A DNA stretch of 19,742 nucleotides from Gallibacterium faecale. Its GTDB lineage: Bacteria; Pseudomonadota; Gammaproteobacteria; Enterobacterales; Pasteurellaceae. Positions 6,865 through 15,211 of the stretch are shown in pieces. The stretch lies in the NCBI RefSeq assembly GCF_027920745.1, contig NZ_JAQIBB010000076.1, positions 1-19,742 of the forward strand, in the 5' to 3' direction. How positions within the stretch are numbered: position 1 is the stretch's first letter; each line of letters starts with the position of its first letter. The notes beneath the pieces were generated by a model. That model searched no databases and was not told where the DNA came from. It saw nothing but the letters and a program-made list of their open reading frames with translations. The position numbers and the translations under genes are program-made.

Positions 6865-8898
6865 ATGAAAAAAAATAGTAAACCTTTTATTCTTCATTCT
6901 GATTTCAAACCTTCTGGTGATCAGCCTGCTGCCATTGCTAAATTAGTAGAAAATTTAAATGATGGCTTAGCCCATCAAACCTTACTTGGTGTAACTGGTT
7001 CAGGTAAAACATTTACTATTGCTAATGTCATTGCACAGTTAAATCGTCCTGCCATGATTTTTGCACCCAATAAAACGCTCGCAGCGCAACTCTATGCTGA
7101 AATGAAAGCATTTTTCCCAGAAAATGCGGTGGAATATTTCGTGTCTTACTATGATTACTATCAACCTGAGGCCTATGTCCCCGCCAGTGATACTTTTATA
7201 GAGAAAGATGCTTCGATTAATGATCAGATTGAACAGATGCGGTTGTCGGCGACTAAATCTTTTTTGGAACGCCGCGATACTATTGTGGTGACCTCCGTTT
7301 CTGCTATCTATGGTTTGGGCGATCCTGATTCTTATTTAAAAATGATGCTACATCTGCAAACCGGGGCATTAATCGATCAGCGTCAAATTTTGTCACATCT
7401 TGCTGCATTGCAATACACCCGCAATGATCAAGCGTTTCAACGCGGTACTTTCCGTGTTCATGGTGATGTTATTGATATCTTCCCCGCTGAATCTGATGAT
7501 GTTGCATTACGCGTTGAGCTATTTGATGAAGAAATTGAACGCTTAAGTCTATTTGATCCATTAACAAATCGTTCTTTAGGTGTCGTTCCTCGTTATACCG
7601 TTTATCCAAAGACACACTATGTCACACCAAGAGAACGCATCTTAGAAGCTATTGAATTAATTAAACAAGAGTTAGTTCAGCGGCGAGAATACTTTATTAA
7701 AGAACATAAATTAGTTGAAGAACAACGGATTACCCAACGTACTCAATTTGATATCGAAATGATGAATGAATTGGGCTATTGCTCTGGCATTGAAAACTAC
7801 TCTCGCTATTTGTCGGGGCGAAAAGAAGGGGAACCACCACCAACTCTATTTGATTATATTCCGAGTGATGGTTTATTAATTATTGATGAATCACACGTTA
7901 CTGTTCCACAAATTGGTGGGATGTATCGTGGCGACCGTTCTCGCAAAGAAACCTTAGTAGAATACGGTTTTCGCCTCCCCTCTGCTTTAGATAATCGTCC
8001 ACTTCGTTTTGAAGAGTTTGAACGCTTAGCACCACAGACAATTTATGTTTCTGCTACGCCAGGCCCTTATGAATTAGAAAAATCAGGCGATGAAATTATC
8101 GATCAAGTCGTTCGTCCAACTGGATTATTAGATCCTGAAATTGAAGTTCGCCCAGTTTCTACACAAGTTGATGATTTATTATCCGAAATCCGTCTGCGGG
8201 TGGATAAAAATGAACGTGTACTCGTTACCACATTAACGAAAAAAATGGCTGAAGATCTTACCGATTACTTAGCTGAACATGGTGTATTAGTTCGTTATTT
8301 ACATTCAGACATTGATACTGTTGAACGGGTAGAAATTATTCGAGATTTACGTGCAGGTGAATTTGATGTTTTAGTTGGTATTAACTTGTTACGTGAAGGA
8401 TTAGATATGCCAGAAGTATCGCTCGTTGCTATTCTTGATGCGGATAAAGAAGGCTTCTTGCGTTCAGAGCGTTCATTAATTCAAACTATTGGTCGCGCGG
8501 CACGTAACTTACACGGTAAAGCCATTCTTTACGCTGATCATATTACCCCATCAATGCAACGTGCGATTGATGAAACCGAACGCCGCCGTCAAAAACAACA
8601 AGCTTATAATGAAGCACACGGCATTGTGCCAAAAGCGCTCAATAAGAAGATTGGCGAAATCTTAGATATTGGTCAAAGCTCTAATCCTAAAGGGAAAAAA
8701 CAACGGATTGCCAAAGCCTCAGAACCAACCGCTACTTATCTCCCTGTGGATAATGCGAAAGAGTTACAAAAAGAAATTAAGCGCCTTGAACAGCAAATGT
8801 ATAAATTTGCCCAAGATCTGGAATTTGAAAAAGCGGCACAAACTCGAGATCAATTACATGCGTTACGAGAACGTTTTATGCAATTACAAGGAGATTAA
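6865..8898 (+). CDS. uvrB: Excinuclease ABC subunit B (UvrB)
   Basis: UvrB is the DNA-damage-verifying helicase-like subunit of nucleotide excision repair. It is loaded by UvrA and directs UvrC incision. From the ATG at 6865 the protein has 677 residues, close to E. coli's 673. Visible parts are Walker A GVTGSGKT (42-49), the damage-probing hairpin region YYDYYQPEAYVP, the Walker B DESH box, helicase motif VTTLTKKMAEDL, motif VI QTIGRAARN and a C-terminal UVR domain (KELQKEIKRLEQQM) that contacts UvrC. The frame is open 32 codons farther upstream, but those residues do not match UvrB and a promoter lies within them. The 6865 ATG lacks a clear ribosome site. The gene is single and followed by a strong terminator. 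Confidence 0.97.
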   Translation: MKKNSKPFILHSDFKPSGDQPAAIAKLVENLNDGLAHQTLLGVTGSGKTFTIANVIAQLNRPAMIFAPNKTLAAQLYAEMKAFFPENAVEYFVSYYDYYQPEAYVPASDTFIEKDASINDQIEQMRLSATKSFLERRDTIVVTSVSAIYGLGDPDSYLKMMLHLQTGALIDQRQILSHLAALQYTRNDQAFQRGTFRVHGDVIDIFPAESDDVALRVELFDEEIERLSLFDPLTNRSLGVVPRYTVYPKTHYVTPRERILEAIELIKQELVQRREYFIKEHKLVEEQRITQRTQFDIEMMNELGYCSGIENYSRYLSGRKEGEPPPTLFDYIPSDGLLIIDESHVTVPQIGGMYRGDRSRKETLVEYGFRLPSALDNRPLRFEEFERLAPQTIYVSATPGPYELEKSGDEIIDQVVRPTGLLDPEIEVRPVSTQVDDLLSEIRLRVDKNERVLVTTLTKKMAEDLTDYLAEHGVLVRYLHSDIDTVERVEIIRDLRAGEFDVLVGINLLREGLDMPEVSLVAILDADKEGFLRSERSLIQTIGRAARNLHGKAILYADHITPSMQRAIDETERRRQKQQAYNEAHGIVPKALNKKIGEILDIGQSSNPKGKKQRIAKASEPTATYLPVDNAKELQKEIKRLEQQMYKFAQDLEFEKAAQTRDQLHALRERFMQLQGD

Positions 8899-8917
8899 TC
8901 GTTATAATCTCTAATAT

Positions 8918-8945
8918 TAGGCAGAAAATTTTCTGCCTATTTTTT
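8918..8945 (+). terminator. Intrinsic terminator of uvrB
   Basis: TAGGCAGAAAA (8918-8928) is followed directly by its perfect complement TTTTCTGCCTA (8929-8939) and then six T's. It lies 20 bases past the uvrB stop. Confidence 0.9.
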
Positions 8946-9053
8946 CACCAAACAAATGTATAGAATAAATATTCTTTTATCTTAAGTGAGCAAGATAAAC
9001 AGATACTCTTTTTCAAATCATTTCAAGCCTTTTATCTTTTAGGATTTCAATAT

Positions 9054-9069
9054 TTCTACCTAGATCACA
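9054..9069 (+). promoter_or_regulatory. CRP-like site upstream of the dehydrogenase gene
   Basis: TTCTACCTAGATCACA matches 12 of 16 bases of the symmetric CRP target TGTGATCTAGATCACA, with a perfect right half. Its centre is about 80 bases before the predicted transcription start, a spacing used by class I CRP promoters. Catabolite control would suit a sugar-uptake locus. Confidence 0.4.
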
Positions 9070-9106
9070 AAATGAAATAAATTTTTTATTTAAATAAAAA
9101 GATGAA

Positions 9107-9135
9107 TTGAAATTTTCATTTTGCAATAGTATGTT
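9107..9135 (+). promoter_or_regulatory. Candidate promoter of the dehydrogenase-symporter operon
   Basis: TTGAAA (9107-9112) and TATGTT (9130-9135) are 17 bases apart, giving a start near 9142. Each hexamer matches the sigma-70 consensus at four positions. Confidence 0.45.
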
Positions 9136-9241
9136 ACACCTCAATCACAATCCTACAATACCACCATACCTAATAAACCATTTAGATATGATTGTTGAAC
9201 AGTAGATATCCGTACACCTTGGTGAAAAAAAGGAGATAAAC

Positions 9242-10375
9242 ATGGACAAAGTAAGAATCGGTTTAGTTGGTACTGGCTATATTGGCCGTTGCCACGCTAT
9301 TGCTTATGCACAATTACCAACCGTCTTTAACTTACAAGGTAAAGTAGAGTTGGAATACCTTGCTGAAGTGACACCTGAATTAGCTGCACAACGTGCAAAA
9401 GAATTCGGTTTCCGCCGTTCAACTGCAAATTGGCAGGAATTAGTTGCCGATCCAAATGTTGATGTCGTTGATATTTGTACACCAAATTTCTTACACAAAG
9501 AGATTGCCCTTGCCGCAATCCAACACGGCAAAACTGTCTATTCTGAAAAACCACTTGCATTAACAGCCGCAGAAGCGAAACAGATGTATCTTGCAGCTAA
9601 GCAAGCTGGAGTGAAAACACTTGTTGGTTTTAACTATGCTAAAAATCCAACTAGCCAATTAGCTCGTGAAATTATTGCTAGTGGTGAAATTGGTGATGTC
9701 ATTCATTTCTATGGTACTCATAATGAAGATTATCTCGCTAATCCAAATACACCAATTGATTGGCATTGTTATCGTCATTTAGCAGGATTAGGTACGCTTG
9801 GCGATCTAGCTGCCCATATTGTACATATGGCGGAATATTTACTTGGTTCAGAAATCCACGAAGTTTGTGGTGATATGCAAACTGTGATTAAACAGCGTCC
9901 AGATCCAAAAGACCCTAATAAACTTTGTGAGGTTGAAAATGAAGATCAAGCCAGTGCATTAGTTCGCTTTGCTAATGGTGCGATGGGAACGATTGAATCT
10001 TCTCGAATCGCTTCAGGTAGAAAAATGGGACTCACTTATGTGGTAACTGGAACGAAAGGTACACTGAGTTTCACTCAAGAAAGAATGGCAGAATTACAGC
10101 TTTACCTTCATGCTGATGCCTCTAATCGTCAAGGTTTTAAAACTATTTTAACTGGTCCAGAACATCCTGATTATCGCCCATTCTGCATTAGTGCTGGTCA
10201 TGGTATCGGTTTTAATGATCAAAAAGCAGTCGAAGTAAGAGATCTTGTGGAAGGACTTCTTTATAACAAACCAATTACCCCTGATTTCTATGTTGGTTAT
10301 CACGTTTCTCAAGTATTAGAAGCGATTGCCCAATCAGCACAAACGAAATCATGGGTAACGGTAACAGAAATTTAA
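9242..10375 (+). CDS. Gfo/Idh/MocA-family NAD(P)-dependent oxidoreductase
   Basis: A 377-residue cytoplasmic dehydrogenase of the glucose-fructose oxidoreductase / inositol dehydrogenase family. The N-terminal Rossmann fold starts with GLVGTGYIG (7-15). SEKPLA (101-106) carries the family's EKP lysine. GDLAAHIVH (187-195) is the usual acid-x-x-x-His catalytic block, with His192 as the probable catalytic base. The second half is the beta-sheet substrate and oligomer domain. The family acts on sugars, inositols and sugar acids, and substrate cannot be read from sequence. It starts with a good AAGGAG ribosome site. The symporter gene follows about 60 bases later, so the likely role is oxidising whatever that symporter imports. 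Confidence 0.9.
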   Translation: MDKVRIGLVGTGYIGRCHAIAYAQLPTVFNLQGKVELEYLAEVTPELAAQRAKEFGFRRSTANWQELVADPNVDVVDICTPNFLHKEIALAAIQHGKTVYSEKPLALTAAEAKQMYLAAKQAGVKTLVGFNYAKNPTSQLAREIIASGEIGDVIHFYGTHNEDYLANPNTPIDWHCYRHLAGLGTLGDLAAHIVHMAEYLLGSEIHEVCGDMQTVIKQRPDPKDPNKLCEVENEDQASALVRFANGAMGTIESSRIASGRKMGLTYVVTGTKGTLSFTQERMAELQLYLHADASNRQGFKTILTGPEHPDYRPFCISAGHGIGFNDQKAVEVRDLVEGLLYNKPITPDFYVGYHVSQVLEAIAQSAQTKSWVTVTEI

Positions 10376-10395
10376 TTATTTATATTTTGTATTGT

Positions 10396-10412
10396 CATAG
10401 CATTTTGCTATG
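10396..10412 (+). other. Small hairpin between dehydrogenase and symporter genes
   Basis: CATAGCA and TGCTATG pair around a TTT loop. No T-run follows, so it is not a terminator. It could stabilise or mark an mRNA processing point inside the operon. Confidence 0.4.
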
Positions 10413-10422
10413 AATGAAATGT

Positions 10423-10428
10423 AGGGAG
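10423..10428 (+). promoter_or_regulatory. Ribosome binding site deciding the symporter start
   Basis: AGGGAG lies 6 bases before the ATG at 10435 and 3 bases before the adjacent ATG at 10432. The open frame's first ATG at 10414 lies upstream of this site and is therefore unlikely. Confidence 0.6.
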
Positions 10429-10434
10429 AAAATG

Positions 10435-12123
10435 ATGTTTGCTTTTATTTCATTTATCGCATTTACCGCTTTTGTTGCAGGTTATGCCTATTATAAAACA
10501 CGAAATGCTCACTTAACGGAATCCGCTGAAGGCTATTTCCTTGGTGGCCGTTCATTGACTGGGATTTATATCGGTTCATCCATGCTATTAATGAATCTAT
10601 CAACTGAACATTTAGTTGGTTTAAATGGCTTATCATTCCGCACAGGATTTATCGTTATGGCATGGGAAGTTATGGCGGCAATGACCATTGTTTTATTTGC
10701 AATTTTCTTCCTACCTCGTTATTTGAAACTCGGTATCTCCAGTATTCCTGAATATTTAGAAAATCGTTTTGACAAACAAACGCTCACAATTACTTCTATT
10801 TTATTCTTAGGTTTATATGTTATTTCATTGCTACCAATCGTTCTTTACACTGGTGCAATTGCCTTAGAAAACTTATTCCAAGTATCTAATGTATTCCATC
10901 TTGATCGCTCAACTGCCTTACTAATTATGGTATGGGGCGTAGGTGCTATCGGTGCGATTTATGCAGTTTTTGGTGGAATCAAAGCAATCGCTATTGCGGA
11001 TACATTAAACGGTGTAGGCTTAATTGTAGGTGGTTTAACTGTTACCCTATTTGCTCTAGGTTATGTTGGTGATGGCAATGTTTGGTCTGGTTTAGTTGAA
11101 GTCTTTGAATCTCATCCAGAAAAATTCAATTCTATTGGCGCAGAAGATTCACTAGTGCCGTTCTCAACACTATTCACTGGATTAATTGTTTCTAATATGT
11201 TCTTCTGGTGTACCAACCAATCTATCGTACAAAAAGCGTTAGGTGCGAAAAACCTTGCTGAAGGACAAAAAGGGGTTTTCCTTTGTGCATTCTTTAAATT
11301 ATTAATCCCAAGTATCATTATTTTACCGGGTATCATTGCGTATCATATCTTTAATGGACAAATGGATAATCCAGATAACGCTTACCCACGTTTAGTCCAA
11401 CTCGTATTACCTGATTTATTAGTAGGCTTCTTTGCCGCAGTAGTCGTAGGAGCTGTATTCTCAACCTTTAGTGGTGCCCTCAATTCATCAGTTACCTTAT
11501 TCACAGTTAATATTTACAAAAAATCGTTAAATCCAAAAGCATCTGAAACACAAGTCGTTAGAGTAGGAAAAATTCTTGGTTTAACCTTAGCTATTATTGC
11601 GATGGTTGCGGCACCATTAGTTGCAAACAGCAGTGATGGTTTATTCTATCTTATTCAACAATTACAAGGGATGTTTAATGCACCAATTCTTAGTGTGGTA
11701 TTAGTTGGCTTATTAACCAAACGTGTACCTGCTATTGCTGCAAAACTAGGCTTACTCTTCGGTATGAGTGCATATATTATCTTTAACTTTATTATCAAAG
11801 TTGATATTCACTTCTTCCATTTAATTGGCTTACTCTTTGTAGCAAACATTATCTTTATGTTGACTGTTGGTTACTTCTACCCTCGTCAAACAGACTATCA
11901 AGAAGTCTATACTGAACAAGTTGATATTCAACCTTGGTCACTTACAAAACCGGTTGCAGTATTAATTACCCTAGCGTCTATCTCAATGTACACATTCTTA
12001 GCACAAAATGTTGCTGGCTGGGTAATGCCAACCTACTATGTTGTGGCGGTTGCTGCGATTGGGTATGTATTATGGTCAATTATGCAAGCGTTACGTTATA
12101 CTAAAGCTTCTGGTGCTGTATAA
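10435..12123 (+). CDS. yidK: YidK-like sodium:solute symporter (SSS family)
   Basis: An integral membrane protein of about 562 residues with 13-14 hydrophobic segments. It belongs to the sodium/solute symporter (SLC5-like) family that imports sugars, organic acids or vitamins with Na+. Family blocks include GYFLGGRSL, the helix-2 region NLSTEHLVGLNG, FLPRYLKLGISSIPEYLE, VFGGIKAIAIADTLNGVGL, WCTNQSIVQKALGAKNLAEG and VFSTFSGALNSSVTLF. The order and wording of these blocks track E. coli YidK closely, whose substrate is unproven. I start at 10435 because of the ribosome-site spacing. It follows the Gfo/Idh/MocA dehydrogenase and is followed by a terminator, so these two genes probably form one transcription unit. 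The symbol is by resemblance only. Confidence 0.88.
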   Translation: MFAFISFIAFTAFVAGYAYYKTRNAHLTESAEGYFLGGRSLTGIYIGSSMLLMNLSTEHLVGLNGLSFRTGFIVMAWEVMAAMTIVLFAIFFLPRYLKLGISSIPEYLENRFDKQTLTITSILFLGLYVISLLPIVLYTGAIALENLFQVSNVFHLDRSTALLIMVWGVGAIGAIYAVFGGIKAIAIADTLNGVGLIVGGLTVTLFALGYVGDGNVWSGLVEVFESHPEKFNSIGAEDSLVPFSTLFTGLIVSNMFFWCTNQSIVQKALGAKNLAEGQKGVFLCAFFKLLIPSIIILPGIIAYHIFNGQMDNPDNAYPRLVQLVLPDLLVGFFAAVVVGAVFSTFSGALNSSVTLFTVNIYKKSLNPKASETQVVRVGKILGLTLAIIAMVAAPLVANSSDGLFYLIQQLQGMFNAPILSVVLVGLLTKRVPAIAAKLGLLFGMSAYIIFNFIIKVDIHFFHLIGLLFVANIIFMLTVGYFYPRQTDYQEVYTEQVDIQPWSLTKPVAVLITLASISMYTFLAQNVAGWVMPTYYVVAVAAIGYVLWSIMQALRYTKASGAV

Positions 12124-12148
12124 TTGCAATTCATTGATTAGTAAAGAA

Positions 12149-12177
12149 ATAAACCGCTAGCCTTAGCGGTTTATTTT
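12149..12177 (+). terminator. Intrinsic terminator after the symporter gene
   Basis: ATAAACCGCTA (12149-12159) pairs with TAGCGGTTTAT (12164-12174) around GCCT, followed by TTT. It separates the symporter from the next gene, which begins 19 bases later, so that pair may be reached by read-through or by a promoter not recognised here. Confidence 0.75.
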
Positions 12178-12195
12178 ATCTAAAGGGTTATTCCT

Positions 12196-14058
12196 ATGAC
12201 AGAATCATCACTTTTGCCAAATATTGTTAATTTTTTATCTAATATCCACCCTTTTGACTTGCTTCCCGCTGATGATCAAAAAGCCCTCGCTGGTGCTGTT
12301 GATATTTTATATTTAATGAAAGATCAAACTTTGGCTCAAGAACAACTTGTGGGTAAAGGGTTATTTATCATTCGTTCTGGCGCAGTTGAGCAGCGTTTAC
12401 CTTCTGGTGAATTAAGGGCAAGGTTAAGTGATGAAGATCTATTTGGTTTTAGTCAATTAGATCAAGAAGGTATCGGTGATTATCATGTCACTGCTATAGA
12501 AAATACTCTTTTATACCGAATTCCAAAAACTAAGTTATATCAATTAATTGAGCATAATCCTGCTATCCGTAACCATTTTGCCGCACAAGAAGGGGTTCGC
12601 TTAGCACAATCATCTACCAAATCCTTTGCGGAAGAAGCGCTTTATTTAAAAACGGTTGAAAGTGTTATGAATCGACAAATGGCGATTGTTTCGCCAGATT
12701 GTTCCATTCAAGATACCGCAAAAATTATGGTTAAAATGCACCGTTCTAGTGCCTTAATTATGCAAGAACAACAATTACTTGGCATTATTACTGACCGAGA
12801 TATTACTAAGCGAGTAGTTGCTGAAGGCGTTGAAATCACCCAACCAATTCATCTCGTTATGACAAAACAGCCAAAAGTCATTGAGAAAAATGCGTTGTTA
12901 ATTGAAGCAGTTGAGATGATGATGCAGCATAATGTACGAAGCCTACCTGTTATTGATGGTAACCAAATCATTGGTGTTTTAACTGCTACCAGTTTAGTGG
13001 AAAGAAGCAAAGTACAAGCTGTTTACCTGATTAGTCGGATTTATCGCCAAGAATCCTTAGAAGAATTGATTGCTTTAGTACCACAAAAACAAGCAGTTTT
13101 TCTCACTTTGCAAAAAGCAGGCACCCATGCTCAAGTTATCCAGCATATGCTTAGCTTAATTGCAGATGCTTTCACTAAACGTCTATTACAACTTGCAGAA
13201 CGTGAGTTTGGTCCACCGCCGATGCAATACGCTTGGTTTGTTATTGGTTCTCACGCTCGACAAGAGATGCACTTTAATTCTGATCAAGATAGCGGATTAA
13301 TTCTAGAACGCTCACCAACACCTTTAGAACAGGATTATTTTCAACGTCTAAGCCAATTTGTTTGTCATGGATTAGCACAATGTGGATACCCATTGTGTGA
13401 AGGAGAAATGATGGCTAATCAAGCAAAATGGTCTGTTGAGTTAGCAAAATGGAAAGAATACTACCGTCAATGGATTTATAACCCTGATCCTCAAGCACTC
13501 TTAGACGTTAGTGTTTATTTAGATATTCGTTTTCTATTTGGTGAAGAATCTCTCGTCCAACGTTTACAAGAAACAATTCTATTGCATATCAAAGGCAATC
13601 AACGCTTTCTTGCATTCTTAATTGCTAATTCATTAAGAGTTAATCCGCCATTAGGGCTATTTAGACAATTTGTTTTAGCCAAAAATGGGGCTAACCAGAA
13701 AGTGTTTAATATTAAAAAGCAAGCAATTAATCTTATCGTGGAATTAGCCAGAGTCTATGCTTTAGCGTCTAATAGCTTAACTACCAACACGATGGAACGG
13801 CTAAAAATCGCCAGTCAAGCACAAGTGATTAGCGAAACAAGTCAGCAGGAACTCTACGAAACTTTATCTTTTATTAGCCAAGTACGCTTATCACATCAAC
13901 AACAAGCATTATTACAACACCAACCGTTAAGTAATGAGATTGAGCCGACTTCGCTCACTCCTTTTGAACGTAATCATTTAAAAGATGCGTTTCGTATTAT
14001 TGCCCGTTATCAGGAAGCAGCACAACTACGTTTTAATGCAAAAGGTTTACTACGATGA
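12196..14058 (+). CDS. cNMP-binding/CBS/DUF294 nucleotidyltransferase-like signalling protein
   Basis: A 620-residue soluble protein with four parts: a cyclic-nucleotide-binding-like beta-roll (about 15-135; GKGLFIIRSGAVEQRLPSGE); a pair of CBS domains (about 155-275; GIITDRDITKRVV and VRSLPVIDGNQIIGVLT); a DUF294 nucleotidyltransferase-like domain (about 300-430; IGSHARQEM with Gly351-Ser352, then the metal-type pair DQD at 363-365); and a helical DUF294 C-terminal domain. The fold resembles the GlnD uridylyltransferase head, so it may transfer a nucleotide to a partner in response to ligands. That is inference from the family; no target is known. The downstream exonuclease gene overlaps its stop by four bases (ATGA), a sign of translational coupling. 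In other gammaproteobacteria I recall this pair next to sodium:acetate symporters. Confidence 0.9.
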   Translation: MTESSLLPNIVNFLSNIHPFDLLPADDQKALAGAVDILYLMKDQTLAQEQLVGKGLFIIRSGAVEQRLPSGELRARLSDEDLFGFSQLDQEGIGDYHVTAIENTLLYRIPKTKLYQLIEHNPAIRNHFAAQEGVRLAQSSTKSFAEEALYLKTVESVMNRQMAIVSPDCSIQDTAKIMVKMHRSSALIMQEQQLLGIITDRDITKRVVAEGVEITQPIHLVMTKQPKVIEKNALLIEAVEMMMQHNVRSLPVIDGNQIIGVLTATSLVERSKVQAVYLISRIYRQESLEELIALVPQKQAVFLTLQKAGTHAQVIQHMLSLIADAFTKRLLQLAEREFGPPPMQYAWFVIGSHARQEMHFNSDQDSGLILERSPTPLEQDYFQRLSQFVCHGLAQCGYPLCEGEMMANQAKWSVELAKWKEYYRQWIYNPDPQALLDVSVYLDIRFLFGEESLVQRLQETILLHIKGNQRFLAFLIANSLRVNPPLGLFRQFVLAKNGANQKVFNIKKQAINLIVELARVYALASNSLTTNTMERLKIASQAQVISETSQQELYETLSFISQVRLSHQQQALLQHQPLSNEIEPTSLTPFERNHLKDAFRIIARYQEAAQLRFNAKGLLR

Positions 14059-14774
14059 TTTGGCATTTTTGGCAAGATAGCCTACAAAAACTAGAAAAAC
14101 AAAGACAACAAGCACTAGGTTCCTCTAATTTACCCAAATTAGCGTTATCTCTTTATCAATGTCCGATCCCTAATGGCGACATTCCGTTATCCCAGCTCTC
14201 TTTAGTTGCTCTAGATTTTGAAACATCTGGACTAGATATCGCCCAAGATAGAATTCTCTCGGTGGGGACGGTCGAAATAAATCAACAGGTTCTCTCTTTA
14301 TCTACCTCACAGCATTATTATTTATCTTCTGCTGGTGATGCGATAAAACCTGAAACGGCTATTATCAATCATGTTCGCCCCGAAGTATTAACTTTAGGGC
14401 TAAGTGAAGAAGAGTGTTTACAGCGTCTTATTCCTTATTTGGCAGGGAAAGTTGTCATCGCACATTGCGCTTCTATTGAAAAAAATTTCTTAAAGAAAGC
14501 ACTTCAATTACCTGCTAATTTGCCATTACCTTTAGTCTTCTTAGATACGCTTTGCTTGGCTCGCTCACTATCTGAATATTGGGGACAAGCTAATCCTGAT
14601 CTACGATTAGCCCAAATTCGCCAACAGAAAGGATTACCCGCCTATCTGGCACATAATGCCATTGCTGATGCGATTGCAACAGGAGAACTCTTCCTTGCGT
14701 TGGTTGCTGAAATCTTTCCTAATCAAGAAGTCACTTTAAAACAGGTCGTGAAACAATGTTCTGCTACAAGATAA
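14055..14774 (+). CDS. DnaQ-like 3'-5' exonuclease-fold protein (DEDD family)
   Basis: A 239-residue protein with the polymerase III epsilon-type exonuclease fold. Motif I is VALDFETSGL (Asp54, Glu56), motif II is VIAHCASIEKNFL and motif III is HNAIADAIATGE (His200, Asp205). At motif II the usual Asp is Glu142. From memory, relatives paired with DUF294 proteins show the same change (IERxFL), so it need not mean inactivity. About 45 residues before motif I are extra and start with the aromatic IWHFW. Its ATG overlaps the stop of the DUF294 gene, so the two are made together and probably act together. It is unlikely to be the replicative proofreading subunit, given the context and sequence. Its substrate (DNA, RNA or a small nucleotide) is unknown. 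Confidence 0.88.
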   Translation: MIWHFWQDSLQKLEKQRQQALGSSNLPKLALSLYQCPIPNGDIPLSQLSLVALDFETSGLDIAQDRILSVGTVEINQQVLSLSTSQHYYLSSAGDAIKPETAIINHVRPEVLTLGLSEEECLQRLIPYLAGKVVIAHCASIEKNFLKKALQLPANLPLPLVFLDTLCLARSLSEYWGQANPDLRLAQIRQQKGLPAYLAHNAIADAIATGELFLALVAEIFPNQEVTLKQVVKQCSATR

Positions 14775-15029
14775 CAAAATTTTCCAAAAGAGAGAAAAAA
14801 TGAAAATTTAATTTTCTAGAAAAGATTGCGGTTCATTGTTAAAAAATTTTTATGTAACCAATTTTTCACTATCTTGTTCTTATTTTTATCCTATTCCCCT
14901 CTCAATAGCCCAACTATAAAAAACACTCTAAATAAACATAACCAATTAAAAAACAAAATAAAAAATAGAAAAGATTAAAATAGATAAACTAAATTAAATA
15001 TCCCACTTCAAAAATTTTTTCATAAAAAA

Positions 15030-15045
15030 TGAGAGATATTTCACA
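15030..15045 (+). promoter_or_regulatory. CRP binding site
   Basis: TGAGA-GATATT-TCACA matches the CRP consensus (TGTGA-N6-TCACA) at nine of ten conserved bases, flanked by AAA on the left. Its centre (15037.5) is about 61 bases before the predicted start, the classical class I activation distance. This implies catabolite control of the sugar importer. Confidence 0.65.
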
Positions 15046-15062
15046 ATTCATTAACTTCATCA

Positions 15063-15091
15063 TTGTCATAAAAATGGCTTAATGTTATACA
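15063..15091 (+). promoter_or_regulatory. Candidate promoter of the ABC importer operon
   Basis: TTGTCA (15063-15068) is 17 bases from TATACA (15086-15091), with a TG extension at 15083-15084. The predicted start is near 15098, leaving a leader of about 114 bases before the first gene. Confidence 0.55.
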
Positions 15092-15099
15092 TAGCACCA

Positions 15100-15120
15100 G
15101 ATAATTTATTTCAAATTATC
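15100..15120 (+). promoter_or_regulatory. Operator-like inverted repeat at the predicted start point
   Basis: GATAATTT (15100-15107) and AAATTATC (15113-15120) are perfect complements around ATTTC. The dyad begins about two bases after the predicted transcription start, where a repressor would block initiation or escape. It could also act as a weak 5' mRNA hairpin. No regulator gene for it is in the window. Confidence 0.4.
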
Positions 15121-15211
15121 AGAATTTGGAATTTATATTCTTTCATTGACGTCTTTGTAGAATATAGTTGTATTTCCATCGTGATTAATTCAACTGAAAA
15201 AGGCTAATCTT

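Larger units (their letters stand above)
8899..9241. other. Intergenic region: uvrB terminator and dehydrogenase control region
   Basis: This 343-base gap holds the uvrB terminator at its left end. It then has AT-rich DNA with a CRP-like site (9054-9069), a promoter with correct spacing (9107-9135) and a roughly 100-base leader ending in an AAGGAG ribosome site. No coding sequence was seen. Confidence 0.6.
14775..15211. other. AT-rich leader region of the ABC importer operon
   Basis: This 437-base gap has no credible gene. The left 250 bases show only AT-rich palindromes (GAAAATT-T-AATTTTC at 14802-14816), no T-tailed terminator for the preceding pair and no ribosome site with an open frame. 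The right part carries a CRP site, an extended -10 promoter and an operator-like dyad, listed separately. Confidence 0.6.
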
